This document shows, piece by piece, positions 51,473 to 60,177 of a stretch of DNA of 64,000 bases (position 1 is its first letter; each line of letters begins with the position of its first letter). The notes below the pieces were generated by a model. That model worked only from the letters and a program-made list of their open reading frames with translations. It was not told the DNA's origin and did not search any database. A program made the translations under genes and the position numbers. Location: positions 1-64,000 of the forward strand of contig CALHHY010000036.1 of assembly GCA_938030665.1 (NCBI GenBank), given 5' to 3'. This stretch comes from an uncultured Litoreibacter sp. (GTDB lineage: Bacteria; Pseudomonadota; Alphaproteobacteria; Rhodobacterales; Rhodobacteraceae).

Positions 51473-52579
51473 ATGATGGAACCATCGAACGAGGCCGAGC
51501 TGGCCGACGCGATCCGCGATGCCTCCGGCCCGCTGCGTATTCGCGGCGGCGGCACCCGCCCTATCGGCGTGGCTGGGGCGGGGGAGGTGCTGTCAACGAC
51601 GGCTCTTTCAGGCGTCACGTTGTATGAGCCGGGCGCTTTGACGATTGTCGTAAAGGCCGGAACCCCGCTGGCAGAGGTGCAGGCCACGCTGGCGGCTGAA
51701 AACCAGCGGCTGCCTTTTGAGCCGATGGACCATCGCTCCGTGATGGGCAGCGCGGGGGAGCCGACGATTGGCGGCGTGGTGGCGGCCAATGTCTCCGGCC
51801 CCCGGCGTATTCAGGCAGGTGCCTGCCGCGACGCGTTGATCGGGGTGCGTTTTGTGGATGGCAGTGGGACGGCACTCAAGAATGGCGGTCGTGTGATGAA
51901 AAATGTCACCGGCTATGATCTCGTGAAGCTGATGGCCGGCTGCTACGGCACTTTGGGCGTGTTATCGGAAGTCTCGTTCAAGCTGCTGCCCGGCATTGCT
52001 GCCAAGGCCACGCTGTCGATCAAGGACCAAGGCGCGGCGGAGGCCGTGGCGACCATGTCCCGCGCGCTCGGCTCCCCGTTCGAGGTGTCGGGTGCCGCGC
52101 ATCTGCGGGGCGAGACATTGATACGGATCGAGGGGCTGTCAGATTCTGTGGCCTACCGGTCCGAGCAGCTTGCAGCGCTTCTGGGCGACGCGGCTACAAT
52201 CGAACGTGACCCCGATGTGGTCGCCCAGACCTGGGAGGCCATTGGCAATGTTGCGGCGTTTGCGGGCAGTGACCGTGATGTGTGGCGCATGTCCGTCAAA
52301 CCCTCCGACGCGCCCGTGTTGATTGACGCCTTACCTGGCGCGGAGACGATGATGGATTGGGGTGGCGGATTGGTCTGGGCTTCCTGCGCGCCGGGCACGG
52401 ATCTGCGTGCGGTTGCGCCGGGCATAGCAGGTCACCGGACGCTTGTGCGGGCCAGCGAGGCCACCAAACAGACGCTTGGCGTTTTCCAGCCGGAACCCGC
52501 CCCGATTGAGGCGCTGAATGTCGCGCTGCGTGCCAAGTTTGATCCGCGCGGCATACTGAACCCCGGATTGATGGGATAG
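51473..52579 (+). CDS. glcE: Glycolate oxidase subunit GlcE (FAD-binding)
   Basis: 368 residues. The PCMH-type FAD domain includes PLRIRGGGTRPIG (about 20-32), FEPMDHRSVMGSAGEPTIGGVVAANVSGP split about 83-111, and GGRVMKNVTGYDLVKLMAGCYGTLGVLSE (about 137-165). The end KFDPRGILNPGLMG is typical. GlcE lacks the His-rich C-terminal oxidase motif of GlcD, as expected. Two ATGs lie in tandem at 51473. It is spaced 3 nt from glcF. Confidence 0.93.
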   Translation: MMEPSNEAELADAIRDASGPLRIRGGGTRPIGVAGAGEVLSTTALSGVTLYEPGALTIVVKAGTPLAEVQATLAAENQRLPFEPMDHRSVMGSAGEPTIGGVVAANVSGPRRIQAGACRDALIGVRFVDGSGTALKNGGRVMKNVTGYDLVKLMAGCYGTLGVLSEVSFKLLPGIAAKATLSIKDQGAAEAVATMSRALGSPFEVSGAAHLRGETLIRIEGLSDSVAYRSEQLAALLGDAATIERDPDVVAQTWEAIGNVAAFAGSDRDVWRMSVKPSDAPVLIDALPGAETMMDWGGGLVWASCAPGTDLRAVAPGIAGHRTLVRASEATKQTLGVFQPEPAPIEALNVALRAKFDPRGILNPGLMG

Positions 52580-52582
52580 CTT

Positions 52583-53899
52583 ATGCAGACGCATTTCACA
52601 CCCGAGCAGCTTGAAGATCCGGGCATCCAGCGCTCGAACGAGATTTTGCGTGCCTGCGTGCATTGCGGGTTTTGCACAGCCACCTGCCCAACTTACCAGG
52701 TGCTGGGCGACGAGCTCGACAGCCCGCGGGGGCGCATCTACCTGATCAAGGACATGCTTGAGAATGACCGGGACCCGGATGAAAAGACGGTCAAGCATAT
52801 CGACCGGTGCCTTAGCTGTCTGGCCTGCATGACGACCTGCCCGTCCGGCGTGCACTACATGCATCTGGTCGACCACGCCCGCGACTATATCGAGCGGCGG
52901 TATAAACGGCCTTTGTCCGACAGGGCGCTCAGATGGGTCTTGTCGAAAATCCTGCCTTACCCCGGTCGGTTCCGGTTGGCGCTTTTAGGGGCCAAGATTG
53001 GCCGTCCCTTTGCGTTTCTGATGCCTGACGCACGGCTGAAGGCCATGCTGGCGATGGCACCGAAGACGATCCCGCCCGTGTCACGCAATGATGATCCGCA
53101 GGTGTTCCCGGCAACCGACAAGAAGATGCGTGTGGCGCTGATGACCGGCTGCGCTCAGCGAGCGCTGAACACCGATATCAACGATGCCACGATCCGGGTG
53201 CTGCAGCGCCATGGGGCTGAGGTCGTGATCGCGGAAGGCCAGGGCTGTTGCGGGGCGCTGACCCATCACATGGGCAAGACCGTTGAGAGCCATGCCACCG
53301 CCGCCAAAAACATCGAGGCCTGGCACCGGGAGATGATGGCAGGCGGACTTGACGCGATTGTGATCAACACCTCGGGCTGCGGGACGACCGTAAAGGATTA
53401 CGGGCATATGTTCCGCGATACTGCACTGGCTGAGAAGGCGCAGGCGATCAGCGCCATTGCGCGCGATGTCTCCGAGGTGTTGACCCAGCTGGACCTGCCG
53501 GAAGGCGGGGCCGCGCCGATGACCGTCGCCTATCACGCCGCCTGCTCGCTCCAGCATGGGCAGCAGATCAAGACGCTGCCGAAAGACCTTTTGCGCAAGG
53601 CCGGGTTTAACATTGTTGAGCCCGCCGACGCGCATCTGTGCTGCGGCAGCGCGGGGACCTACAACCTGATGCAGCCGGAAATTTCGGGGCAGTTGAAGGC
53701 TCGAAAAGTCCGCACGTTGGAGGAAAAGAAGCCCGATGTGATCGCTGCCGGCAATATCGGATGCATGATGCAAATCGGATCGGGAACGCCGATACCCGTC
53801 GTACACACGGTCGAGCTGCTGGATTGGGCCACGGGCGGGCCAAAGCCCCGCGCTATGACGTCAGAGCCACATAATTTTGACATTCCCGTCCTTCGTTAA
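52583..53899 (+). CDS. glcF: Glycolate oxidase iron-sulfur subunit GlcF
   Basis: 438 residues. Two 4Fe-4S motifs near the N-terminus: CVHCGFCTATCP (about 25-36) and CLSCLACMTTCP (about 76-87). Two CCG domains follow (CAQRALNTDINDATIRVL with QGCCGALTHH; then HAACSLQHGQQI with HLCCGSAGTYNL), which coordinate further cofactors. It carries electrons from GlcDE to the membrane. It ends the glcDEF operon; the regulator glcC is not in the window. A 69-nt gap separates it from a protease gene. Confidence 0.96.
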   Translation: MQTHFTPEQLEDPGIQRSNEILRACVHCGFCTATCPTYQVLGDELDSPRGRIYLIKDMLENDRDPDEKTVKHIDRCLSCLACMTTCPSGVHYMHLVDHARDYIERRYKRPLSDRALRWVLSKILPYPGRFRLALLGAKIGRPFAFLMPDARLKAMLAMAPKTIPPVSRNDDPQVFPATDKKMRVALMTGCAQRALNTDINDATIRVLQRHGAEVVIAEGQGCCGALTHHMGKTVESHATAAKNIEAWHREMMAGGLDAIVINTSGCGTTVKDYGHMFRDTALAEKAQAISAIARDVSEVLTQLDLPEGGAAPMTVAYHAACSLQHGQQIKTLPKDLLRKAGFNIVEPADAHLCCGSAGTYNLMQPEISGQLKARKVRTLEEKKPDVIAAGNIGCMMQIGSGTPIPVVHTVELLDWATGGPKPRAMTSEPHNFDIPVLR

Positions 53900-53968
53900 T
53901 CTTGGGGCCGCAATTTCGCCAAAACTGGTGCATAAGCGTTGGCACGTTAGTTTGGTGTCGGAGCTTTC

Positions 53969-54772
53969 ATGCGGTTTTTTACCTCCCTCATTGCAGCACT
54001 CATTCTTGCTGCCTCTGCTCAGTCCCAGGATGCCTCGGGCCTGGTGTCGCTCAAAACCTTTGACGCGACGCGCGTATGGCAAGGTGTGGGGCGGCTCAAC
54101 ATCGGGCGCATCGGGTTTTGTACTGGGACTTTGGTGGCCCCCGACTTGGTGCTGACAGCCGCGCACTGCCTCTATGATCTTTCCACCGGCCAACGGGCTG
54201 AGGATGCCGATATCGAATTTCTGGCCGGGTGGCGTGACGGGCGGGCATCGGCCTATCGCGGCGTGCGCCACAGCGTCGTGCATGACAGCTACCAGTTTCG
54301 TGGCCGCGCCGACACAGAACGGGTAGGGGCCGACATCGCGCTTCTGCAACTGGATCAACCGATCCGACATCCGTCAATTACGCCCTTTCAAACCGGCAAC
54401 CGCGCCCCACGAGGTCAGGAGCTTAAAGTCGTCTCCTACGCGCGCGACCGGGCCGATGCGCCTGCGTTGCAGAACCGGTGCCATGTGCTGGAAAAGGACC
54501 TCGATCTATACGTGACCTCTTGCGAGGTCGATTTCGGCTCCTCCGGGGCGCCTGTTTTCGTTGTGGGTGAGGACGGGCGGCCCGTCATCATGTCGGTGGT
54601 TTCCGCGAAGGCGGAATGGAAGGAACAGCATGTGTCGCTTGCCACTGGCGTTGCCGACCGGTTTGACGAGCTGCGCATGGCGCTGACCAAGCAGACCGCC
54701 TCCAGTGGGGGAACAAGATTGAATTTTCAAAGCGGCTTGCAGCCGTCCGGGGCACGGTTTCTTAAGCCTTAG
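53969..54772 (+). CDS. Secreted trypsin-like serine protease
   Basis: 267 residues. A signal peptide (about 1-20, FFTSLIAALILAASAQSQ) leads to an S1 fold with the catalytic triad: His in LVLTAAHCLYD (about 65), Asp in GADIALLQLDQP (about 113) and Ser in VDFGSSGAPVFVV (about 192). Two cysteine pairs are plausible (CTG...AHC; NRCH...TSCEV). No PDZ domain is present, so it is not a DegP-type protease. Target unknown. Its 3' end is 50 nt before the RpoH-type promoter of hsp20. Confidence 0.9.
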   Translation: MRFFTSLIAALILAASAQSQDASGLVSLKTFDATRVWQGVGRLNIGRIGFCTGTLVAPDLVLTAAHCLYDLSTGQRAEDADIEFLAGWRDGRASAYRGVRHSVVHDSYQFRGRADTERVGADIALLQLDQPIRHPSITPFQTGNRAPRGQELKVVSYARDRADAPALQNRCHVLEKDLDLYVTSCEVDFGSSGAPVFVVGEDGRPVIMSVVSAKAEWKEQHVSLATGVADRFDELRMALTKQTASSGGTRLNFQSGLQPSGARFLKP

Positions 54773-54822
54773 GGCAAGAAACGCTCGCAAAAACAGCAAA
54801 ACCCAAAATTCCGGCCGCCCCT

Positions 54823-54851
54823 CTTGAAGGGGTCGCAACCCTTTCCCATAT
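54823..54851 (+). promoter_or_regulatory. hsp20: RpoH (heat-shock sigma) type promoter for hsp20
   Basis: CTTGAAG, a 15-nt spacer and CCCATAT match the sigma-32-type consensus CTTGAAA / CCCATNT. A start near 54858 would give a leader of about 99 nt. Confidence 0.7.
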
Positions 54852-54931
54852 CTCTCTCATCGGATGCCAATGACGGGTCCGGTAACCTAAAATGCGGTCT
54901 GTCCATGATGGAAGGCCGCGCTGACATACCA

Positions 54932-54948
54932 TTGCTTTTTCGAAAGGA
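54932..54948 (+). ncRNA. ROSE-like RNA thermometer hairpin covering the hsp20 ribosome-binding site
   Basis: The leader ends in a hairpin where UUGCUUU pairs with AAAGGA around a UUCG loop. CUUU pairs AAAG, G54934 is bulged, and the remaining U-U faces G-A of the Shine-Dalgarno. The U(U/C)GCU element opposite the AGGA with a bulged G is the hallmark of ROSE elements in alpha- and gammaproteobacterial small heat-shock genes. Pairing is seen; temperature response is inferred. Confidence 0.7.
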
Positions 54949-54956
54949 TGAGACAC

Positions 54957-55427
54957 ATGCGAGCTTATGACTTCGCCCCCCTGTACCGTGCCACCGTGGG
55001 CTTCGACCGCGTTGCCGATCTGATGGACCGGGTTCTGACCTCCGAGGTCAATCACACGACCTACCCCCCTTATAACATCGAGAAGACGGATGAAGACGCA
55101 TACCGTATTTCGATCGCGGTTGCCGGTTTCTCCGATGACGACCTGAATGTGGAGCAGCGCGAAAACGCCCTGATCGTGTCGGCCAAGAAAGCCACCGACG
55201 ACAGCGACCGCAGCTACTTGCACCGGGGCATCGCGACCCGCGCTTTTGAGAAGCGTTTCCACCTTGCAGACCACGTGCGCGTCACCGGTGCGTCACATAG
55301 CAACGGCATGCTGCATGTCGATTTGACACGCGAAGTGCCGGAAGCACTGAAGCCACGCACCATTGAAATCGCGACCGGTGCGTCCAAAGCGATTGAAAGC
55401 AAAACGAACGAAACTGTCGCGGCCTAA
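54957..55427 (+). CDS. hsp20: Small heat-shock protein Hsp20 (IbpA-type)
   Basis: 156 residues from ATG 54957. The alternative ATG 54948 would overlap the Shine-Dalgarno AAAGGA and is unlikely. The N-terminus MRAYDFAPLYRATVGFDRVADLMDRV is typical of alphaproteobacterial Hsp20. The alpha-crystallin domain spans about 33-125 (YPPYNIEKTDEDAYRISIAVAGFSDDDL; RSYLHRGIATRAFEKRFHLADHV; GMLHVDLTREVPE). The C-terminal IEI motif (RTIEIA) allows oligomer assembly. It holds unfolding proteins during heat stress. Leader regulation: RpoH promoter plus thermometer; a strong terminator follows. Confidence 0.95.
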   Translation: MRAYDFAPLYRATVGFDRVADLMDRVLTSEVNHTTYPPYNIEKTDEDAYRISIAVAGFSDDDLNVEQRENALIVSAKKATDDSDRSYLHRGIATRAFEKRFHLADHVRVTGASHSNGMLHVDLTREVPEALKPRTIEIATGASKAIESKTNETVAA

Positions 55428-55452
55428 TCCTCCCAAAGGCCAGACATAGAGG

Positions 55453-55491
55453 ACGCGGCCCCGATCTCTCCCGGGGCCGCGTTATTCTTTT
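55453..55491. terminator. Strong bidirectional terminator
   Basis: A perfect 11-bp stem (ACGCGGCCCCG / CGGGGCCGCGT) with an 8-nt loop, followed by TATTCTTTT. It ends hsp20 and overlaps the stop codon of the convergent 55482-56000 gene. Confidence 0.85.
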
Positions 55492-56000
55492 GCCTCGCCC
55501 TCAAAGCTCAGCGGTGCCAATCCGCGCGAACCCCGGTACCCATTGATAAAGAATTCAACATCGGCCTCGGTTTTGAGCCGTTTGAGGTCGTAGCGTTGCG
55601 CATTCTCGTATGCGACGGAGCGGACGCGCTCATAGCTCCCCAACACGGTGCCGACCAAAAGCATAACCGAAAAGGCAGCGACTGCTGTCGCTGCAAGCGG
55701 GATGTCCTTTGGACTTTTTGTGACCACAAAAAGAGCCACGGCCCCGATGAGGCCCAATGCCGCGGGCAAAACCTGCCCTACTGCGGCGCTCCGACTTGCC
55801 CCAGTGACGAGGCCGGTCACCAAGGCCAAGATGCCAAACACGAATGCCACAACACACAGCGTCAACAGATTAGGGACGGTCTTGCCCAGAACCGCCTTCG
55901 ACCACTGGCCAAGAATGAAGATCAGTGCGGCAAGTCCGAATGACAGGCCAAACACAATCGCGCCGCGTTCTAGTCCGGCTATGATATCGCTCAGGTGCAT
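55482..56000 (-). CDS. Integral membrane protein of unknown function
   Basis: 172 residues with four hydrophobic helices (about 12-31, 41-66, 76-96 and 103-122). A soluble C-terminal tail follows, with YENAQRYDLKRLKTEADVEFFINGYRGSRGLAPLSF. The tail pattern is compact and conserved-looking, but I do not recognise the family. It overlaps the upstream secreted-protein gene by ATGA, so the two are coupled. No enzyme motif is seen. Confidence 0.65.
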   Translation of the reverse strand: MHLSDIIAGLERGAIVFGLSFGLAALIFILGQWSKAVLGKTVPNLLTLCVVAFVFGILALVTGLVTGASRSAAVGQVLPAALGLIGAVALFVVTKSPKDIPLAATAVAAFSVMLLVGTVLGSYERVRSVAYENAQRYDLKRLKTEADVEFFINGYRGSRGLAPLSFEGEAKE

Positions 56001-56305
56001 CAGCCGCGTACCATTCCGCCACCCAGAACGCCCGGAACATCGATAAAGTTCCGGTCATTATACAGCGAGTCTGGGGGATGATTGGCCTGCCAGCCCGAAG
56101 GATCGTCGGAGTCAAAGGGTGGGAAGGTAAAACATGTCAGCAAAAGATCGCCTTCTTTAGGCGTCAGGACTTCCCCGTTAGCGGTTTTTTCGATGACTTC
56201 ATCGCAGTCCGTATCCGCCAGCTCCACCTGGTTAGGCGCTTCTTCCGCAAGTGCTGCTCCTGCACCAACCGCGCCAACCAAAAGAAGGTTGAAAAGAAAC
56301 TTCAC
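56000..56305 (-). CDS. Small secreted protein of unknown function
   Basis: About 101 residues using GTG 56305, which gives a standard signal peptide (VKFLFNLLLVGAVGAGAALAEE; cleavage after ALA). The frame opens at a GTG six codons further up (56323), which would leave an unnatural N-terminus. The mature part has two cysteines (DTDCDEVIEK; LLTCFTFPPFDSDD) that may form a disulfide. It is coupled to the downstream membrane protein gene. Function unknown. Confidence 0.6.
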   Translation of the reverse strand: MKFLFNLLLVGAVGAGAALAEEAPNQVELADTDCDEVIEKTANGEVLTPKEGDLLLTCFTFPPFDSDDPSGWQANHPPDSLYNDRNFIDVPGVLGGGMVRG

Positions 56306-56434
56306 TGGATCAAACTCGCACACAACCCGACTTGTGAAGAGAATAACACAAAATGGCGCGACTTCAAAACGAGGGGCAGCTTACAGCCGCTATCTGATCT
56401 GTCGCGGACCCGAGCGGTCGTCGAGGTCGGGAGG

Positions 56435-57307
56435 CTAAAACCATTGCCCTGGCTCCATCAGGCCAAGCTCCATCAGTTGCGACGACGTCCAGTCAAACCG
56501 CTCGGAATTGCGCCAGGCGAAATTGGTGATCGCGTGTTTCGAGCCGGGGTTGGTCATCAATGCTTTGGCCGTCCTGAACGAACAGATCGTTGCTGATACG
56601 TTATGGTGCCAGGCGCAGGCGAAGGTGTTGTATTCGGGCTGGTTGAAGCTGTGATCCTCATGCAGACGCAAACCTTCCGCGGCGCGAAACAGCCCCACCC
56701 GGTCGATGCGGCGGCGGGTCCACGGGACGTGTTCCTCAAACCGCCAGCGCAGCCCGCCGAAGACGTCGAGCTGCCGATTCAACACCTCTCCCGCGCCAGA
56801 GCTGCGTTGCAGCGCGTAGTAGCCTGCGCTGTCGAAATGAGCGTCATGGCGGTTTACCCCGTCGGGATGGGCTACCAGATCACGGGCATAAAGGTCCACG
56901 ACATATGTCAGGATGGAGGCGCGGCGCTCTTCGTTGCAAAACCGGGTCAGCTCCCCCACGGAGCGGCTTTCGCAAAACGGGAAATGCAGATATTCCGCGT
57001 TGAAGCAGTAATGTATCCAACGCCCCGCCAAAACATCGATCAGGGGGTTGACGACCTCGGTCATCGCGCCTGCGTCATGGACCTCATGGGCGATCAGATG
57101 CAACCCCGTACCGGCCTCAGGATCGATGTCTGGCAACAATGCCTGAGCGCCGGCAACCAGCACGTTCTGAAAGCCGCATCGTTGGGCATGAGCGATAGTG
57201 CTTTGCACCTCCGTGGAGTCTTCCAGCAGAATGACAGCACAGGGTCCGCCGGGATCGAGCCCGGCGCGGCCGTGGTCCAGAAATGCGCTGAGGGAGCGGT
57301 GCCGCAT
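56435..57307 (-). CDS. Conserved protein next to miaB, possibly a GT2-like glycosyltransferase
   Basis: 290 residues without signal peptide. PCAVILLEDSTEVQSTIAHAQRCGFQNVLVAGAQALLPD resembles the start of Glyco_tranf_2_4 proteins, with an acidic-aromatic motif FNAEYLHFPFCESRSVGELTRFCNEERRASILTYVVDLYARD split about 103-145. The usual DxD sugar-nucleotide motif is not clear, so the activity is uncertain. It is divergent from miaB across 112 nt. Relatives are usually annotated as glycosyltransferase family 2 or hypothetical. Confidence 0.5.
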   Translation of the reverse strand: MRHRSLSAFLDHGRAGLDPGGPCAVILLEDSTEVQSTIAHAQRCGFQNVLVAGAQALLPDIDPEAGTGLHLIAHEVHDAGAMTEVVNPLIDVLAGRWIHYCFNAEYLHFPFCESRSVGELTRFCNEERRASILTYVVDLYARDLVAHPDGVNRHDAHFDSAGYYALQRSSGAGEVLNRQLDVFGGLRWRFEEHVPWTRRRIDRVGLFRAAEGLRLHEDHSFNQPEYNTFACAWHHNVSATICSFRTAKALMTNPGSKHAITNFAWRNSERFDWTSSQLMELGLMEPGQWF

Positions 57308-57419
57308 GAGGAATTTTCTGCCTTACTTCTGATCCACGCTCCTGCATCCTTCCTTCAATTGCAAGAGCGCTATGGCTGTTGTAAACGGCCCGCTCACCCC
57401 TTTGGATCAAGGTGCGCCC

Positions 57420-58730
57420 ATGGCCGACGCAAAGAAGCTCTATATCAAGACATATGGATGTCAGATGAACGTCTATGACAGCGAACGGATGGCCGAGGCG
57501 CTGGAAGGGGACGGCTACGAGCAGACGCAGGACATGGCCGAGGCCGATATGATCCTGCTGAACACCTGCCATATCCGCGAAAAAGCCGCCGAGAAAGTGT
57601 ATTCCGACCTTGGCCGCATGAAGCCGCTGCATGACGCGAAACCCGACCTGAAAATCGGCGTTGCAGGCTGCGTGGCGCAAGCGGAGGGGGAGGAAATCAT
57701 GCGCCGCCAACCCATGGTTGATCTGGTCGTGGGCCCGCAGACCTATCACCGCTTGCCCGAAATGATGAAGGCGGTGAATGCGGGGGGGCAAGCGCTCGAC
57801 ACTGATTTCCCACCTGAGGACAAGTTCGACCATCTTCCCAAACGTGTGCTGCCCGCGCGTAACCCGTCCGCGTTCCTGACGGTGCAGGAAGGCTGCGACA
57901 AGTTTTGTGCCTTTTGCGTGGTGCCCTACACACGCGGCGCTGAGGTTTCCCGCCCGGCGGACCGCATCCTGCTGGAGGCGGAAGCGCTTGTAGAGCGCGG
58001 CGTGCGGGAGATCACCCTGCTTGGGCAGAACGTTAACGCCTATCATGGGCATAAGGACGGGCTGGCCGGGTTGATCTGGAAGCTGTCGGAGATCAACGAC
58101 CTAAAGCGCATCCGATTCACGACCTCGCACCCCAATGACATGGACGACGCGCTGATCGACGCACATGGCACCTGCGAGAAACTGATGCCCTACCTGCATC
58201 TGCCGGTGCAGTCCGGCTCTGACCGGATTTTGAGGGCGATGAACCGCAAGCATACGGCGGATGACTACCGTGACCTTATTGGCCGCATCCGCGATGCGCG
58301 GCCTGATTTGCTTTTGTCAGGCGATTTTATCGTTGGCTTCCCGGGCGAAACGGATGCCGATTTTGAGGCCACGATGCAGCTGGTGCGCGACGTGCATTAC
58401 GGGCAAGCCTATTCGTTCAAATACTCCGCCCGCCCCGGCACGCCAGCGGCCGAAAAAGAAGATGTGCCCGCCGACGTGGCCACCGCGCGGCTGCATGAAT
58501 TGCAGGCCCTGTTAAGTGCGCAACAATACCAGACCCAGGCTGACATGGTCGGGCGCAAGGTAGAGGTGCTATTCGAAAAGAAGGGCCGCCAGCGGGGGCA
58601 GCTGATCGGCAAGTCAGGCTACCTGCACGCGGTCCATGCCGAGGCCCCGGAGGCAATGATCGGCACGGTGCAGCGGGTGAGAATCGTCAATGACCTGACG
58701 AACTCTCTCACCGGAGAGCTGGTGGCTTGA
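57420..58730 (+). CDS. miaB: tRNA-2-methylthio-N6-dimethylallyladenosine synthase
   Basis: 436 residues from ATG 57420 (AAGGTG about 8 nt upstream; ATG 57372 is 16 codons earlier and would add an atypical tail). Domains in order: UPF0004 with [16 protein letters not shown] and [13 protein letters not shown], holding three Cys of the second Fe-S cluster; radical SAM with [21 protein letters not shown] from about 370. It adds the 2-methylthio group to i6A37 of tRNAs reading UNN codons, using two SAM molecules. It leads the housekeeping run up to metK. Confidence 0.96.
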   Translation: MADAKKLYIKTYGCQMNVYDSERMAEALEGDGYEQTQDMAEADMILLNTCHIREKAAEKVYSDLGRMKPLHDAKPDLKIGVAGCVAQAEGEEIMRRQPMVDLVVGPQTYHRLPEMMKAVNAGGQALDTDFPPEDKFDHLPKRVLPARNPSAFLTVQEGCDKFCAFCVVPYTRGAEVSRPADRILLEAEALVERGVREITLLGQNVNAYHGHKDGLAGLIWKLSEINDLKRIRFTTSHPNDMDDALIDAHGTCEKLMPYLHLPVQSGSDRILRAMNRKHTADDYRDLIGRIRDARPDLLLSGDFIVGFPGETDADFEATMQLVRDVHYGQAYSFKYSARPGTPAAEKEDVPADVATARLHELQALLSAQQYQTQADMVGRKVEVLFEKKGRQRGQLIGKSGYLHAVHAEAPEAMIGTVQRVRIVNDLTNSLTGELVA

Positions 58731-58849
58731 GGCGTCCTGCGACGTCCGCCCGCCGGTTTTTTATGTCAACTTGATGAAATCTGGGGCGCGGCGCTTGCAC
58801 CTCTGGGACCGAATTGGCAGCATCGGGTCAGCCAACAAAGGAGCACGGA

Positions 58850-59863
58850 TTGACCTTCAGCACCTCTAATCCGCCTAGCGCGGATGCCTCGGACCCCGAA
58901 CTTCTGCTCGAATTTCCCGATAACAGGCTGCTGATTGATCTTTGCGGAGAGTTGGACAGCCACCTGACCCAGATCGAATCCACCCTTGGCGTGCAGATTG
59001 TGCGCCGCGGCAACCAGCTTGCCGTAATGGGCGAGGCGCGGGACGAGGCGGGGCGCGCGCTGAACGCGCTTTATGTCCGGCTGGAAAGCGGCAAGGAGGT
59101 TGGACCAGCCGAGATTACCGCTGAGATCCGCATGGGTGGTTCCGACGCGGACACCGGCACGCGGGATGGTGACCAGATCGAGATGTTCAAAGGCGCCCCC
59201 GTCGAGATCAAGACCCGCAAGAAAACCATCGAGCCGCGCACCCAAGCCCAGAAGGACTATGTGCTGTCGCTGATGAATAACGAGCTGGGGTTCGGCATTG
59301 GTCCTGCGGGCACCGGCAAGACCTACCTAGCTGTGGCAGTGGGCGTGTCGAAGTTTCTCAATGGCGAGGTGGACCGGATCATCCTATCCCGCCCGGCCGT
59401 AGAGGCCGGCGAGAAGCTGGGCTACCTGCCCGGCGACATGAAGGACAAGGTCGATCCCTATATGCAGCCGCTCTATGACGCGCTGAATGATTTTCTGCCG
59501 GGCAAGCAGACCGCCAAGCTGATCGAGGAAAAGCGCATTGAGATCGCCCCGCTGGCCTTCATGCGGGGACGGACGCTGTCAAACGCGTTCGTTGTGCTGG
59601 ATGAGGCGCAGAACGCGACGACGATGCAGATGAAGATGTTCCTGACCCGGCTGGGCCAGGGGTCGCGCATGGTGGTGACCGGCGATCGCAGTCAAGTGGA
59701 CCTGCCGCGCGGCGTCAAGTCGGGGCTGCGCGACGCGGAGGATTTGTTGAAAGGGGTGAAGGGGGTCTCTTTCAACTATTTCACCTCCAAAGATGTGGTG
59801 CGCCACCCGCTGGTGGCCCGGATCATCGAAGCCTATGAGGCATTCGAGGCCAAACAGACGTGA
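58850..59863 (+). CDS. PhoH-family ATPase
   Basis: 337 residues. TTG 58850 is chosen: AAAGGAG sits 6 nt upstream, better than the TTG at 58814 where the frame opens. An N-terminal KH-like region (about 20-90) is followed by the PhoH P-loop ATPase with FGIGPAGTGKTYLAVAVG (about 147-164), DRIILSRPAVEAGEKLGYLPGD and VVLDEAQNATTMQMKMFLTR. PhoH ATPases are linked to RNA metabolism and act near YbeY, as here. Downstream: a 42-residue peptide and ybeY. Confidence 0.93.
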   Translation: MTFSTSNPPSADASDPELLLEFPDNRLLIDLCGELDSHLTQIESTLGVQIVRRGNQLAVMGEARDEAGRALNALYVRLESGKEVGPAEITAEIRMGGSDADTGTRDGDQIEMFKGAPVEIKTRKKTIEPRTQAQKDYVLSLMNNELGFGIGPAGTGKTYLAVAVGVSKFLNGEVDRIILSRPAVEAGEKLGYLPGDMKDKVDPYMQPLYDALNDFLPGKQTAKLIEEKRIEIAPLAFMRGRTLSNAFVVLDEAQNATTMQMKMFLTRLGQGSRMVVTGDRSQVDLPRGVKSGLRDAEDLLKGVKGVSFNYFTSKDVVRHPLVARIIEAYEAFEAKQT

Positions 59864-60009
59864 CCCAATTGTCGTCCCCTTCGGGGTCGGCATGATGCTT
59901 GCCGCCCCATGGCCGGTCTTGGCTTTGCAAAATACCAAGCTGAGCGCCGAAACTTTGCCGTATTCTTTGCCTAGCTCAGGGCTGTGCCGACTGACATGCA
60001 AGAGCTTCC

Positions 60010-60138
60010 ATGTACGATACCATCGCCTCCTACGCCGTTCCGCTGTTTATCGGCGCGTCCTTCACCGGGGGTGTCTGTGTGTTCTTCCTTGTGATGATCC
60101 GAACGATCCGGCGGCGCAAGCAGATCCCGGCCGAGTGA
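60010..60138 (+). CDS. Very small membrane peptide between phoH and ybeY
   Basis: 42 codons, ATG 60010 to TGA 60138. The peptide starts MYDTIASYAVPLFIGA, has one hydrophobic helix (about 8-32, ending VCVFFLVMIR) and a basic tail IRRRKQIPAE. AAGAG lies a few nt upstream. The size and single-pass layout fit a real small membrane protein; no family is recognised. It lies 146 nt after phoH and 39 nt before ybeY. Confidence 0.5.
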   Translation: MYDTIASYAVPLFIGASFTGGVCVFFLVMIRTIRRRKQIPAE

Positions 60139-60177
60139 TCCGAAGCGCAGGTCCCAAATCGACATCAGGTGCGCCGG

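Noticed and set aside
58731-58849. Terminator after miaB (GC-rich run then TTTTTT near 58755)
   Set aside because: The bases before the T-run form only a 3-bp stem; too weak to call.
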